Position numbers and translations under genes: made by a program
Assembly: GCA_946615865.1 (NCBI GenBank)
Contig: CAMOIJ010000008.1
Location: 20,059 to 84,058 of the forward strand
Length of the DNA: 64,000 nt
Source of the DNA: an uncultured Lachnospiraceae bacterium
Lineage (GTDB): Bacteria; Bacillota; Clostridia; Lachnospirales; Lachnospiraceae
Direction of reading: 5' to 3'
Part shown: positions 42,899 to 51,661 of the stretch, one piece after another
Numbering within the stretch: the first letter of the stretch is position 1
How the letters are laid out: every line of letters starts with the position of its first letter
Notes under the pieces: generated by a model
What the model saw: the letters and a program-made list of their open reading frames with translations, nothing else
Database searches by the model: none
What the model was told of the DNA's origin: nothing

Positions 42899-45166
42899 TT
42901 GGAGAGCAGATTTATCGAGGTGAAGTCAAACGGAATAGTCTCTGCGAAACGGGGTAAAAACAAAAGGACGCCCTATGATCATCAGAAAAAGGCCATGAAG
43001 AACCTTGATATCATTGATGAATCCCCCAGTTACAGCACATTGGTGGTTCTGCCGACTGGCGGCGGAAAGACCTACACTGCTTCCATGTGGCTGCTGAGGC
43101 ACGCTCTTAACAATCATAAGAAAATACTCTGGATCGCACACAGGCAGATGCTCCTTGACCAGGCGGCGGAGTCATTCCAGAAGTATGCCTACGCAGAGAA
43201 CCTCCCGAATATATCATCCTTCTCTTACAGGATCGTATCCGGTTCTACGAGCCACGACAGGACTAAAGATATCATGCCGGACGATAACCTGCTTATCGCA
43301 AGCAAGGACAGCATCGGCAGGAACATGGAAGCCTTAGACAAGTGGATCAATGGAGACGATGAGATATATCTGGTCATTGATGAAGCACATCATTCCACAG
43401 CGAAAACATACAGGAAGATCATAGACCATGTTAGGGCGAAGGTAAAAAATACAAAGGTTATAGGCCTTACAGCGACGCCGCTCAGGACAGCGGCAAATGA
43501 ACAAGGGCTTCTTGCGAAGCTGTTTACTGACGGTGTCAAGTCCGGAAGAGCTGTAAGGGGAGATATCGGCATCACCTACCAGATCGGCCTTAAGGACCTG
43601 ATTAACAGGGGGATTCTGTCAAAGCCTATATTCGAAAGCCGTTATACCGATGAGGCTTTTGGAGATAACCTGGGACTGGATGACTGGGAGAAGATCTCAC
43701 ACTTAGATGTCCTTCCGGATTCCATCGCAGGACAGATGGCGAACAGCGCGGTCAGGAACAAGCTGATCGTAGAAACATATAAGAAAAATCAGGATGTGTA
43801 CGGTCAGACTATTGTGTTCGCCGTAAATGTTGTTCATGCGATCACGCTCTGCAAGCTGTTCAACAGGGCCGGTATCCCTGCAGAGTTCGTTGTATCCGAT
43901 GTTAAAGACTTGATCACCGGAGTAACCCTGAGCCGGGAAGATAATGAACGTAAACTCGAAAGCTACCGCAAGGGCAAAACAAAAGTGCTGGTAAACGTTA
44001 ATATCCTCACGGAGGGTGTAGACCTTCCCCAGACAAGCACAGTGTTTCTGGCAAGGCCGACAGTATCAACAGTTCTGATGACTCAGATGATCGGAAGGGC
44101 ACTGAGGGGTGAAGCGGCCGGAGGAACAAAGGATGCCCATATCGTCTCCTTTGTTGACAGCTGGAATGAACACATTGCATGGGTCAATCCGGAAAATATC
44201 TTTGTTGATAATAAAAACGATTTTATTGATAGTCAGAATGAACGCCGTGATTATGAGCTCCGGATGATTGCGATATCCAAGATCGAAGAATTTGCGGCGA
44301 TCCTGGATGACTCTGTCGATACTACGGCAATCGAGCGAGTTCCATTCGAGCAGCGTGTACCGATCGGGATGTATGCTTTTACATATCTTGAAGAAAATGG
44401 AATGGATCATTCTTACCAGGTCATGGTGTATGACAGCACACAGGAAGCATATCACAATATGATGGATGCGCTTCCGGAGCTGTTTAAGGTCTTCAAGACT
44501 GACGAAGAGTTCCTTCCAAATGATATCCTCCATGAGATGGCGGACCAGATCCGTGACACATACTTCCTCGGTGAGATGATTCCTCCCTACGAGGAGAAAG
44601 ACGTGATTCAGGTACTGAAGTACTTCGCACAGTATGAGGAACCCCCGAAGTTTTACACCTTCGACTACGTTGACAAGAGCAAACTGGACGTGGCTGCGAT
44701 CGCCAGGCATATCTGGGATGAAGATATGGGCCCGAGAAAGAAAGCAGAGTATGTGGAATCACTTTGGGAAGATGGGGATGACAATATGCTCCGCCTCTTC
44801 TTCGGACGGAAGGCATACTTCTGGAAGCAGCTTGATATCGAAATGATGAAGCTCTCAAGCCCGGGAATCTTTGACGATGAGGAGAATGTAAAGTACGGCA
44901 CAAAGAATTATGCCGATATGACGCTCTACGAGATAAGGAAGATCGCCCCGGAATATGAAAAGAGGCTCCGGGACGGTGCTTTCAACGCATCAAAGGACAA
45001 GGACGGCTGTTATGTCTGTGCCGGATGCGGATTAAAGGATAAGAGCAGGATCCCTTTTCAGGTGGACCATATTATTCCTCTCAACCGCAAAGACGGCAAG
45101 ACAGTACCTGAGAACCTTCAGATCCTCTGCAGAAGCTGTAATGCAAAAAAGAGCGATTCATTATGA
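42899..45166 (+). CDS. DEAD/DEAH-box helicase with C-terminal HNH nuclease
   Basis: 755 residues. Superfamily 2 helicase: PTGGGKT near residue 52, IDEAHH near 160, GLTATP, then helicase C-terminal NILTEGVDLP and QMIGRALRG. The last ~60 residues are an HNH finger, CAGCG...VDHIIPLN...NLQILCRSCNAKKSD, with both CxxC pairs. Helicase and nuclease in one chain is a common form of stand-alone defence or modification-dependent restriction. TTG start at 42899 with AAAGGCAGG upstream. ATGA overlap with the next gene suggests a functional pair. Confidence 0.88.
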   Translation: MESRFIEVKSNGIVSAKRGKNKRTPYDHQKKAMKNLDIIDESPSYSTLVVLPTGGGKTYTASMWLLRHALNNHKKILWIAHRQMLLDQAAESFQKYAYAENLPNISSFSYRIVSGSTSHDRTKDIMPDDNLLIASKDSIGRNMEALDKWINGDDEIYLVIDEAHHSTAKTYRKIIDHVRAKVKNTKVIGLTATPLRTAANEQGLLAKLFTDGVKSGRAVRGDIGITYQIGLKDLINRGILSKPIFESRYTDEAFGDNLGLDDWEKISHLDVLPDSIAGQMANSAVRNKLIVETYKKNQDVYGQTIVFAVNVVHAITLCKLFNRAGIPAEFVVSDVKDLITGVTLSREDNERKLESYRKGKTKVLVNVNILTEGVDLPQTSTVFLARPTVSTVLMTQMIGRALRGEAAGGTKDAHIVSFVDSWNEHIAWVNPENIFVDNKNDFIDSQNERRDYELRMIAISKIEEFAAILDDSVDTTAIERVPFEQRVPIGMYAFTYLEENGMDHSYQVMVYDSTQEAYHNMMDALPELFKVFKTDEEFLPNDILHEMADQIRDTYFLGEMIPPYEEKDVIQVLKYFAQYEEPPKFYTFDYVDKSKLDVAAIARHIWDEDMGPRKKAEYVESLWEDGDDNMLRLFFGRKAYFWKQLDIEMMKLSSPGIFDDEENVKYGTKNYADMTLYEIRKIAPEYEKRLRDGAFNASKDKDGCYVCAGCGLKDKSRIPFQVDHIIPLNRKDGKTVPENLQILCRSCNAKKSDSL

Positions 45167-45714
45167 CAGAGCTGTATTATAATGCGTATTCCGTTGCTTA
45201 TTTCGTGGTCAGCCAGGAGATGGGGAGCAAAACACAGATGGCCTTTCTGGAAAATCTGTATGAAGACGAAAAAGAATTTATTCTCCCTTATTACAAAGGA
45301 AATAAGAGGGCATTCATTTCAGATGTACTGTATTTTGAAGACTATCTGATCGATAAGGAAAAACTGGATAAAGAGTTCCCGGTGGTAAAGAAAGATATTA
45401 AGGCTTCGGGGCGTCGCTTCGACATAGAAGAAAAGATGTCGGAATATCCGGAGATAGACCTGTTTTTTATGATAATGCGGCTGAGGCTGATATATGTAAG
45501 CGGCCAGGGCTATACGCGAATGAAACTGAGAACGTTATTGAAGCATTACGGCTATAAGAGACGGAGCGTTGCGATCACAAAGCATATTCAGGACTGCCTG
45601 ACGTTTTACCATATCCAGTCCTATCTAAGGGGCGGACAGGAGTGTGATGTAAAAGAGATCAGTCTGGATGATATGATTACTTTTAGGATCAGGCAGAGAA
45701 TGAGCAGATTATAA
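45163..45714 (+). CDS. Unknown partner of the helicase-HNH protein
   Basis: 183 residues, mostly helical, basic towards the C terminus (KHYGYKRRSVAITKHIQDCL). No family recognised. Four-base overlap with the helicase-HNH gene implies coupled translation and probably a shared complex. Confidence 0.7.
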   Translation: MTELYYNAYSVAYFVVSQEMGSKTQMAFLENLYEDEKEFILPYYKGNKRAFISDVLYFEDYLIDKEKLDKEFPVVKKDIKASGRRFDIEEKMSEYPEIDLFFMIMRLRLIYVSGQGYTRMKLRTLLKHYGYKRRSVAITKHIQDCLTFYHIQSYLRGGQECDVKEISLDDMITFRIRQRMSRL

Positions 45715-45730
45715 TAGTGGAGCGAACTGA

Positions 45731-45967
45731 ATGTATTACAAGCTTGAATGGAATGAAGAAAACACGAATCATTATCAGAGAGTTTTCCAGGCAAAAGATG
45801 TGCCGACTCTCTGGAGAGCTGTGCACTATATGAATCAGGAAAGAATAGAGCGCCATCGTCCCAAAATGGATAAGATGCAGATAACAGTCCTTGAAGAGTA
45901 CAGCGGAGAGTATTCGGTTATTACAGGAGCATATTCAAAGGATCTACTTCTGGACGTAACAGATTAG
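45731..45967 (+). CDS. Small protein of unknown function
   Basis: 78 residues. Starts MYYKLEWNEENTNHYQRVFQ and looks like a compact alpha/beta fold. Sixteen bases after the previous stop, with a GGAG in front; third gene of the helicase-HNH operon. Confidence 0.6.
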   Translation: MYYKLEWNEENTNHYQRVFQAKDVPTLWRAVHYMNQERIERHRPKMDKMQITVLEEYSGEYSVITGAYSKDLLLDVTD

Positions 45968-46057
45968 AGTTTTAAAAGATAATTGATTAAGGTCGCTCAT
46001 AACGTAAAGAAAACGGGGTGGAGGAATTCACATAGTAACTGATCAAGGGGGGATAGC

Positions 46058-49000
46058 ATGGACATTTACGGGGCTGGTAAAAACGGAACACGTGTAGAAG
46101 TAAATGGAGATTTTTCAATCCTTATTCCATATGGATGTATCTATACGACAGAAATTGAAGATGATTCTCAGATAGTTTTCAGGCTCGCAAAGCCGAAGGA
46201 GCTACCCGCCTCTTATAGAGAAGGAAGACTTACCTTTGGAGATGAAGAGGATGAGCAAAAGTGGATACTTGAAATCAAAAGAACAGAAATAAGCAGTGAA
46301 AAATTAGAGTCTCAACTTTCCGAGCTGGATATACAAGAACAGATATCTTCTTCCTTAAAGTCAATGGCCGAAAAATTAAATAATGAGACTGAAGGGATTA
46401 CCTCAATTTTTGGAGGCTCATCTGCAGAATACATTGGCACTCATTCACTGATTGATCGTCAGGATTTGAAGTGTGGATATGGACTGCTCAAATCCATGGG
46501 AAAACTCCTAATCATGGTAATCATTGGCACACCTCGCAATATATATGTCTCAGGAAAGATGACTGAAGATCTGCAGGTAGAGTTATTCCTAAATAAGATG
46601 TTCCGAAGTATTTGTCTGATTGAGGATGTTAATGATGACGTGAAGAGTGAAAAAACTGACACTCTACAAGATGACGAGCTGTTTGTAGCCGTCCGGCCGC
46701 CAGAGATTATCGGTAACGACGCTGTGTATTGCAATGGCACTCCTATGGACGGAATTCGTTTTTTCCTGCCGGTTACAATCCACCAGGAGATGATAAACGA
46801 CAAAACAGGCGCAGTGGATGTAAGTGTTTTTCAGAAAGGGGACAGTATCTCAATTGACGTTATTGAACAGCCCATTCATTGTAATGTGCAAAAGACAGAA
46901 GAAGGAGTTTTAACGTTAGATCTGTTCATCCGCAGTGAAATCGGACATTTTAGTGAGCCGGATCTCGGAATGACTTTATATGCTGATGGCCGGGAGACAG
47001 AGATCAGGAATAAAGGACGGATCGGAGGAGATGCGTCTATGACGCTGGCTGTTTTTTTGAAAGCAGCGGCGAAGCTCAGAAAGGCTATTACAGAGCAAGG
47101 ACTTGTCGAAGAGTACAGGAATGCAGATCCCGAAAAAGAAGGTCTGTTAGTCGCAAAGAATGAAGACCAGTTTTCTTTCAAGTTAGTAAGTGGGAGAAAA
47201 CGACCTTCTATGACTTGCACCACACTGCTTAACGGCATACAGATGGGACGTCCTTATAAGGATGAAACTATGGAGGCTTGGAAGAGAGAACTCATGCCGG
47301 AGGAGGGATTGGAAGAACTGGCAGAGTCAGGTGACGAAGCTGCCATGAATGATCTGGCCAATGCATATCTGAACGGTGACGGCGTGGAACAGAACTTTGA
47401 GAAGTCTCTGTATTGGTGGAAGAAGCTTGCAGAGTGCAATGACCCCACAGGACAGTATAATGTGGGCCTGTACTATGCGAAGGGCTGTGGAGTAGAGAGG
47501 GATTTTGAAAAGGCCACAGAGTGGATGCGTAAGTCATCAGAGAACGGTGATAAGGATGCAGAGAAACTCATCGATCTTTTTGCTAAATCGGGTGAAAACT
47601 TGCAAAAAGCAGAATCAGGCGATGCAGATGCACAAGCCGAAGTAGCCAACCTGATGATGTATCTCGGCCGGTCGGTGACAGTGCCGGGTATTGATTCTGA
47701 GGATGAATTCAAAGAGGCGGTAAAGTGGGCCCAAAAAGCGGCAGATAATGGCAGCGGGGAAGGATGCTGGATTCTCGGACTCGCTTATGAGCATGGGAGA
47801 GGTGTAAAAGAGGATCTTAACCTCGCAATTGAATATTTTGAAAAAGGCGTCAATCTTGGACATGCAAAATGTATGGGAAATCTTGGCGCAATCTATATGA
47901 ACGGCCAGGTTAAAGGAAAGACGAAAGAAGACGGATTCCGGCTTATGAAGAAGGCCGCGGAATTAGGCGATGTCCATTCAATGAAAAATGTCGGCAGCTG
48001 CTACCAGTTCGGCAACGGCGTCGAAGACAGCATGCGCAAAGCAGTTTACTGGTATGAGAAATATCTTGAACATGAAGAAGATGCAGAACTGGAAAGAAAA
48101 GTAAGGATATTTAAAACACTTCCGGTTCTTATGGAGGAAGAGGCGGAGGAAGGAGAAGATACAGAAGAAAAGGCAGAAGAAAAGGAAGAAGACCATGATA
48201 ACGACGAAGAAAAGATAGACGATAAAACAGCAATTGAAGCATTCGCGGCAGGAAATGGTGCATTAGCTCAGGTAAAAGAAGACAAAGAGGGTAATAGACG
48301 ATTCTTCAATGTTTACGGAGATGTACAAGACGGAATCGATCATATTCTGAATATTTATATAAATAGTGAGAGCGTGAAGCCTCTTATTCTTGCCGCTGCA
48401 AAAGGGAAACTGAAAACATCTAAAGAGGATGACCAGGAAGATAAGTTCAAAGGCATACAGGTCACAATTGATTATATAGATCGTCCGATCACATGGATTT
48501 TGATGATCAGCGAGGATAAATGTAGATTAGAAGCATATCAAAGAGATGAAAAGAAAGGACTTTATGATCCAATATCTGAAAATGAATGGCAACTAGAAGA
48601 TGGAACGTTCTCAATAACTTCAGAGAAATTAGACGAAGACAAAAATGTGCTATATTTACTTGCTTTTCATTCGTTGCGCAAATATCTGATAGCAGAGGGA
48701 GTCGTCGATCAGCTACGAAAAATCAACAAGTACTCCGCTGCAGGAGTAGTGGTTACTGCAACAGATGAAGATCACATTACATACAAAATCGTTCAGGATG
48801 AAGAACGTCCGGATCTTGTGTGTGAAATGTTCCTCTTTGGCGAAATAACATGTCGTCCATATCTGGATGAATTAATCCGTAGATCCGCTGATAATGGAGT
48901 GAGTATAGAGGATAAAACTAACGCCATTGTAGATGATGATACGAGGAAAGAGGCAGCATCGAGAAGTAAAAAATCTCAACTGTCCCAGGTCAACCAGGAA

Positions 49001-50422
49001 GAAAAGAAGCGGGCTGAAGAAGAACGCCGCAAGGCAGAAGCCGAGAGAAGAAAGAAGGAGATGGAAGAGCGCCGGATCCGGGAGGAGAAAGAGCGCAAGC
49101 GCAGAGAAGAGGAACAAAAGAAGGCTGAAGAAGAGAGAAAGCGCGCAGAGGAAGAAGCGCGCAAAAAAGCTATTGCTGAAAAGTACTATAAAGCTATAAA
49201 AGACGAGAGAACCGGTTCAAAAGAATCACTTGAGGCGGCCATCACCGCGTATAAAGAATTGGGTGATTATGAGGAATCTGTTGCACACATAGAATCCTGC
49301 AAACAGAAGCTTGATGAAGTGATCCGCCTCGAAAAGGAAGAAGAGGCGCGCCGCCTTGAAGAGGAAGCACAGAAGAAAGCCCGGATGAAGAAAATCGGCA
49401 TCCGAATTGGCATAGTAGCAGTGATCATTGCGGCACTGCTTCTAATTGCGAAACTGACGCAGGCATATCTTGAAGAGAAAGCTAGAAAAGATGCTTATAA
49501 CAACGCAGTCACTCTTATGGAGGATGGCAAGTATGATGAGGCCATTGAAGGTTTCAAAGCGTTGGAAGGCTATGAAGACTCAGAGACCATGATCACGGAA
49601 GCCGAGAACAGAAAAGCCTATGCTGCAGCAGAGGACCTGTTTGCGGCAGGCAAACTCGAAGAGGCAAAGAAAGCGTTTGAAAATCTTGGTGATTTCAGCG
49701 ATTCCAAGAAGCGTGTGGAAGAGATCATAGAACAGCAGAACGCCAATGCTTATGCGGAAGCAGAAAAACTGCTTGCAGAAGGCAAATATGATGAGGCAAT
49801 CATAAAATTCCAGGAACTTGGCAACTATTCCGACTCCGCCAAAAGAGTAGAAGAGGCCAAAACAGCGAAGAATGAATCGTTGTACAAACAGGCCACTGAA
49901 TATGCAGAGAAAGAGGAATACAGTAAAGCGCTTGATATATTTAAAGAGCTCGGAGGCTATAAGGACTCAGCTGCCAAAGCAGAGGAAATGCAGGATCTTT
50001 ATAACGAGCAGGAATATGAAGCGGCGGAAGAACTCATGGATGAAGGAGATTACCAGGCAGCCCAGTCAAAATTTGAAAGGCTTGGTGATTACGCGGACGC
50101 AAGTGATCGTGCGCAGGAAGCTAAAGAGGCTGCGGAGGAACAGAAAGAACAGGCAGAATTACGAAATAGCTGGAGTGAGCCTCTTTATTTTTCAAGCAAC
50201 AATGGTCTCTATTTTGTGTTCACGTTCGAGTGGAGTGATGGAGCCACTCAACCGGAAGTATATTTTGAAGACGACACAGGGAGATATCACTTAAGAATTA
50301 CGTCGTTTAGTAAAAACAAAATAGAACTCTATGATCCCCGAGGAATTGATCATTCCCTCACAAAACAGTCGGGAGGCGGTGTGTACTGGAGATGGGAATC
50401 AGAGAGTTGGAGATTGGATTGA
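46058..50422 (+). CDS. Large Sel1/TPR repeat membrane protein
   Basis: 1454 residues. Domain order: an unknown N-terminal domain (1-400); Sel1-like repeats (about 405-690, AMNDLANAYLNGDGVEQNFE style); an acidic linker; a second copy of the N-terminal domain's C-terminal half (about 740-960, GVVVTATDEDHITYKIV against LLVAKNEDQFSFKLV); a Glu/Lys/Arg coiled coil (about 970-1110); one membrane helix (about 1113-1132); five TPR-like repeats of 36-38 residues with the pattern GKYDEAI..F..LG.Y.DS; and a C-terminal beta domain. GGGGGGATAGC precedes the start. A scaffold or sensor spanning the membrane is the likeliest role. Confidence 0.8.
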   Translation: MDIYGAGKNGTRVEVNGDFSILIPYGCIYTTEIEDDSQIVFRLAKPKELPASYREGRLTFGDEEDEQKWILEIKRTEISSEKLESQLSELDIQEQISSSLKSMAEKLNNETEGITSIFGGSSAEYIGTHSLIDRQDLKCGYGLLKSMGKLLIMVIIGTPRNIYVSGKMTEDLQVELFLNKMFRSICLIEDVNDDVKSEKTDTLQDDELFVAVRPPEIIGNDAVYCNGTPMDGIRFFLPVTIHQEMINDKTGAVDVSVFQKGDSISIDVIEQPIHCNVQKTEEGVLTLDLFIRSEIGHFSEPDLGMTLYADGRETEIRNKGRIGGDASMTLAVFLKAAAKLRKAITEQGLVEEYRNADPEKEGLLVAKNEDQFSFKLVSGRKRPSMTCTTLLNGIQMGRPYKDETMEAWKRELMPEEGLEELAESGDEAAMNDLANAYLNGDGVEQNFEKSLYWWKKLAECNDPTGQYNVGLYYAKGCGVERDFEKATEWMRKSSENGDKDAEKLIDLFAKSGENLQKAESGDADAQAEVANLMMYLGRSVTVPGIDSEDEFKEAVKWAQKAADNGSGEGCWILGLAYEHGRGVKEDLNLAIEYFEKGVNLGHAKCMGNLGAIYMNGQVKGKTKEDGFRLMKKAAELGDVHSMKNVGSCYQFGNGVEDSMRKAVYWYEKYLEHEEDAELERKVRIFKTLPVLMEEEAEEGEDTEEKAEEKEEDHDNDEEKIDDKTAIEAFAAGNGALAQVKEDKEGNRRFFNVYGDVQDGIDHILNIYINSESVKPLILAAAKGKLKTSKEDDQEDKFKGIQVTIDYIDRPITWILMISEDKCRLEAYQRDEKKGLYDPISENEWQLEDGTFSITSEKLDEDKNVLYLLAFHSLRKYLIAEGVVDQLRKINKYSAAGVVVTATDEDHITYKIVQDEERPDLVCEMFLFGEITCRPYLDELIRRSADNGVSIEDKTNAIVDDDTRKEAASRSKKSQLSQVNQEEKKRAEEERRKAEAERRKKEMEERRIREEKERKRREEEQKKAEEERKRAEEEARKKAIAEKYYKAIKDERTGSKESLEAAITAYKELGDYEESVAHIESCKQKLDEVIRLEKEEEARRLEEEAQKKARMKKIGIRIGIVAVIIAALLLIAKLTQAYLEEKARKDAYNNAVTLMEDGKYDEAIEGFKALEGYEDSETMITEAENRKAYAAAEDLFAAGKLEEAKKAFENLGDFSDSKKRVEEIIEQQNANAYAEAEKLLAEGKYDEAIIKFQELGNYSDSAKRVEEAKTAKNESLYKQATEYAEKEEYSKALDIFKELGGYKDSAAKAEEMQDLYNEQEYEAAEELMDEGDYQAAQSKFERLGDYADASDRAQEAKEAAEEQKEQAELRNSWSEPLYFSSNNGLYFVFTFEWSDGATQPEVYFEDDTGRYHLRITSFSKNKIELYDPRGIDHSLTKQSGGGVYWRWESESWRLD

Positions 50423-50503
50423 GGATAAATCTATTAATAAATGAAATCATTAATAGACTGGAAGCTATAAAACCTGATGACGTTTATATAAAGGAGGACT
50501 GGT

Positions 50504-51643
50504 TTGGTCAAATTATTTGTAACCGGAGATAATCACATTGGCAGAAAATATGACCGTTATCCCGAGATTAAAGAGAAACTGATCAAGAGCAGAATTGACT
50601 GCCTGCAGGATATGGTCAGAAAAGCGGAAGAGGAGGGGTGCGATTTCTTTGTCATCACGGGGGACCTGTTTGACAATATCAATTCTATAAAGGTCGGTGA
50701 TGTAAAAAATGTGGTAATGACCCTCTCCGCTTTTAATGGCAGAGTATTGGTTTTGCCGGGAAATCATGACTACTTTACCGGCGATGACAAAGTCTGGCGG
50801 GATTTTGAAAATGCTCTTACTAAAACGGATCATAATATCACAATCCTGAATGAGTTCAGGGAGTACTCTTTTACTGATATAGGAGATAAGGATGTCGTAA
50901 TATATCCTGCATTCTGCCAGTCCAAACACTCAGTTGAGAATAATTTGGGTTGGATTAAAAATGCCGAGATTGAGACACGGGAAAGCATCAACATTGGCAT
51001 AGCACACGGTGCCTTGAAGGGAATCACACCGGACATGAAAGAGGAGTATTTCCTTATGTCCGAGGAAGAATTGAAAAAGATCCCGGTTGATGCGTGGCTA
51101 ATCGGGCACACACATATTGCATATCCTGGAGATTTGGACGAAACGAAAGAGACAGTCGGTTATAAGATCTTTAATGCCGGGACACACGAACAGACAGACC
51201 TTCATAACAATTCTGAAGGTGACTGCTTTATCATACGTATCGAGAAGAATGATGGGGAACCCACTGTATATGCAAAAAAATACATCAGCGGGAAAATCCG
51301 CTACTACGACATAAAGGTACAGCTTGGAGCAGGAACGGGGTTAAAAGAATCCCTTGCAAAGAAAGCCGGAGGCTATACAGGGAATTCTGTCATAAGGGTA
51401 ACTGTTTCCGGAACTGTGCCGAGAACAGAATATGAAGACAGGAAGAAAATCTATGAAGAAGTATTGGGGGAATATCTCACCTATGAAGTGAACGACAATG
51501 AACTGAGCGAAGAGATTACGATCGATACAATCCGTCGAGAATTTGCTGAGACCAGTTTTGCAGCCCAGTTCATGGAACAGCTGATGAGCGATCCGACGGA
51601 ACTGCAGATGGCTTATAAGATGCTGCAGGAATGTATGGAATGA
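50504..51643 (+). CDS. Mre11/SbcD-like calcineurin-type phosphoesterase
   Basis: 379 residues with all five metallophosphoesterase motifs: VTGDNHIG, TGDLFDN, PGNHD, IAHG and IGHTH. The order and the ~120-residue C-terminal cap match the Mre11/SbcD nuclease group. TTG start at 50504 with AAGGAGG six bases ahead. The Rad50-like gene follows after 18 bases, the standard nuclease-ATPase pairing for processing DNA ends. Confidence 0.87.
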   Translation: MVKLFVTGDNHIGRKYDRYPEIKEKLIKSRIDCLQDMVRKAEEEGCDFFVITGDLFDNINSIKVGDVKNVVMTLSAFNGRVLVLPGNHDYFTGDDKVWRDFENALTKTDHNITILNEFREYSFTDIGDKDVVIYPAFCQSKHSVENNLGWIKNAEIETRESINIGIAHGALKGITPDMKEEYFLMSEEELKKIPVDAWLIGHTHIAYPGDLDETKETVGYKIFNAGTHEQTDLHNNSEGDCFIIRIEKNDGEPTVYAKKYISGKIRYYDIKVQLGAGTGLKESLAKKAGGYTGNSVIRVTVSGTVPRTEYEDRKKIYEEVLGEYLTYEVNDNELSEEITIDTIRREFAETSFAAQFMEQLMSDPTELQMAYKMLQECME

Positions 51644-51661
51644 TAAACGAAAGGGAAGAAG

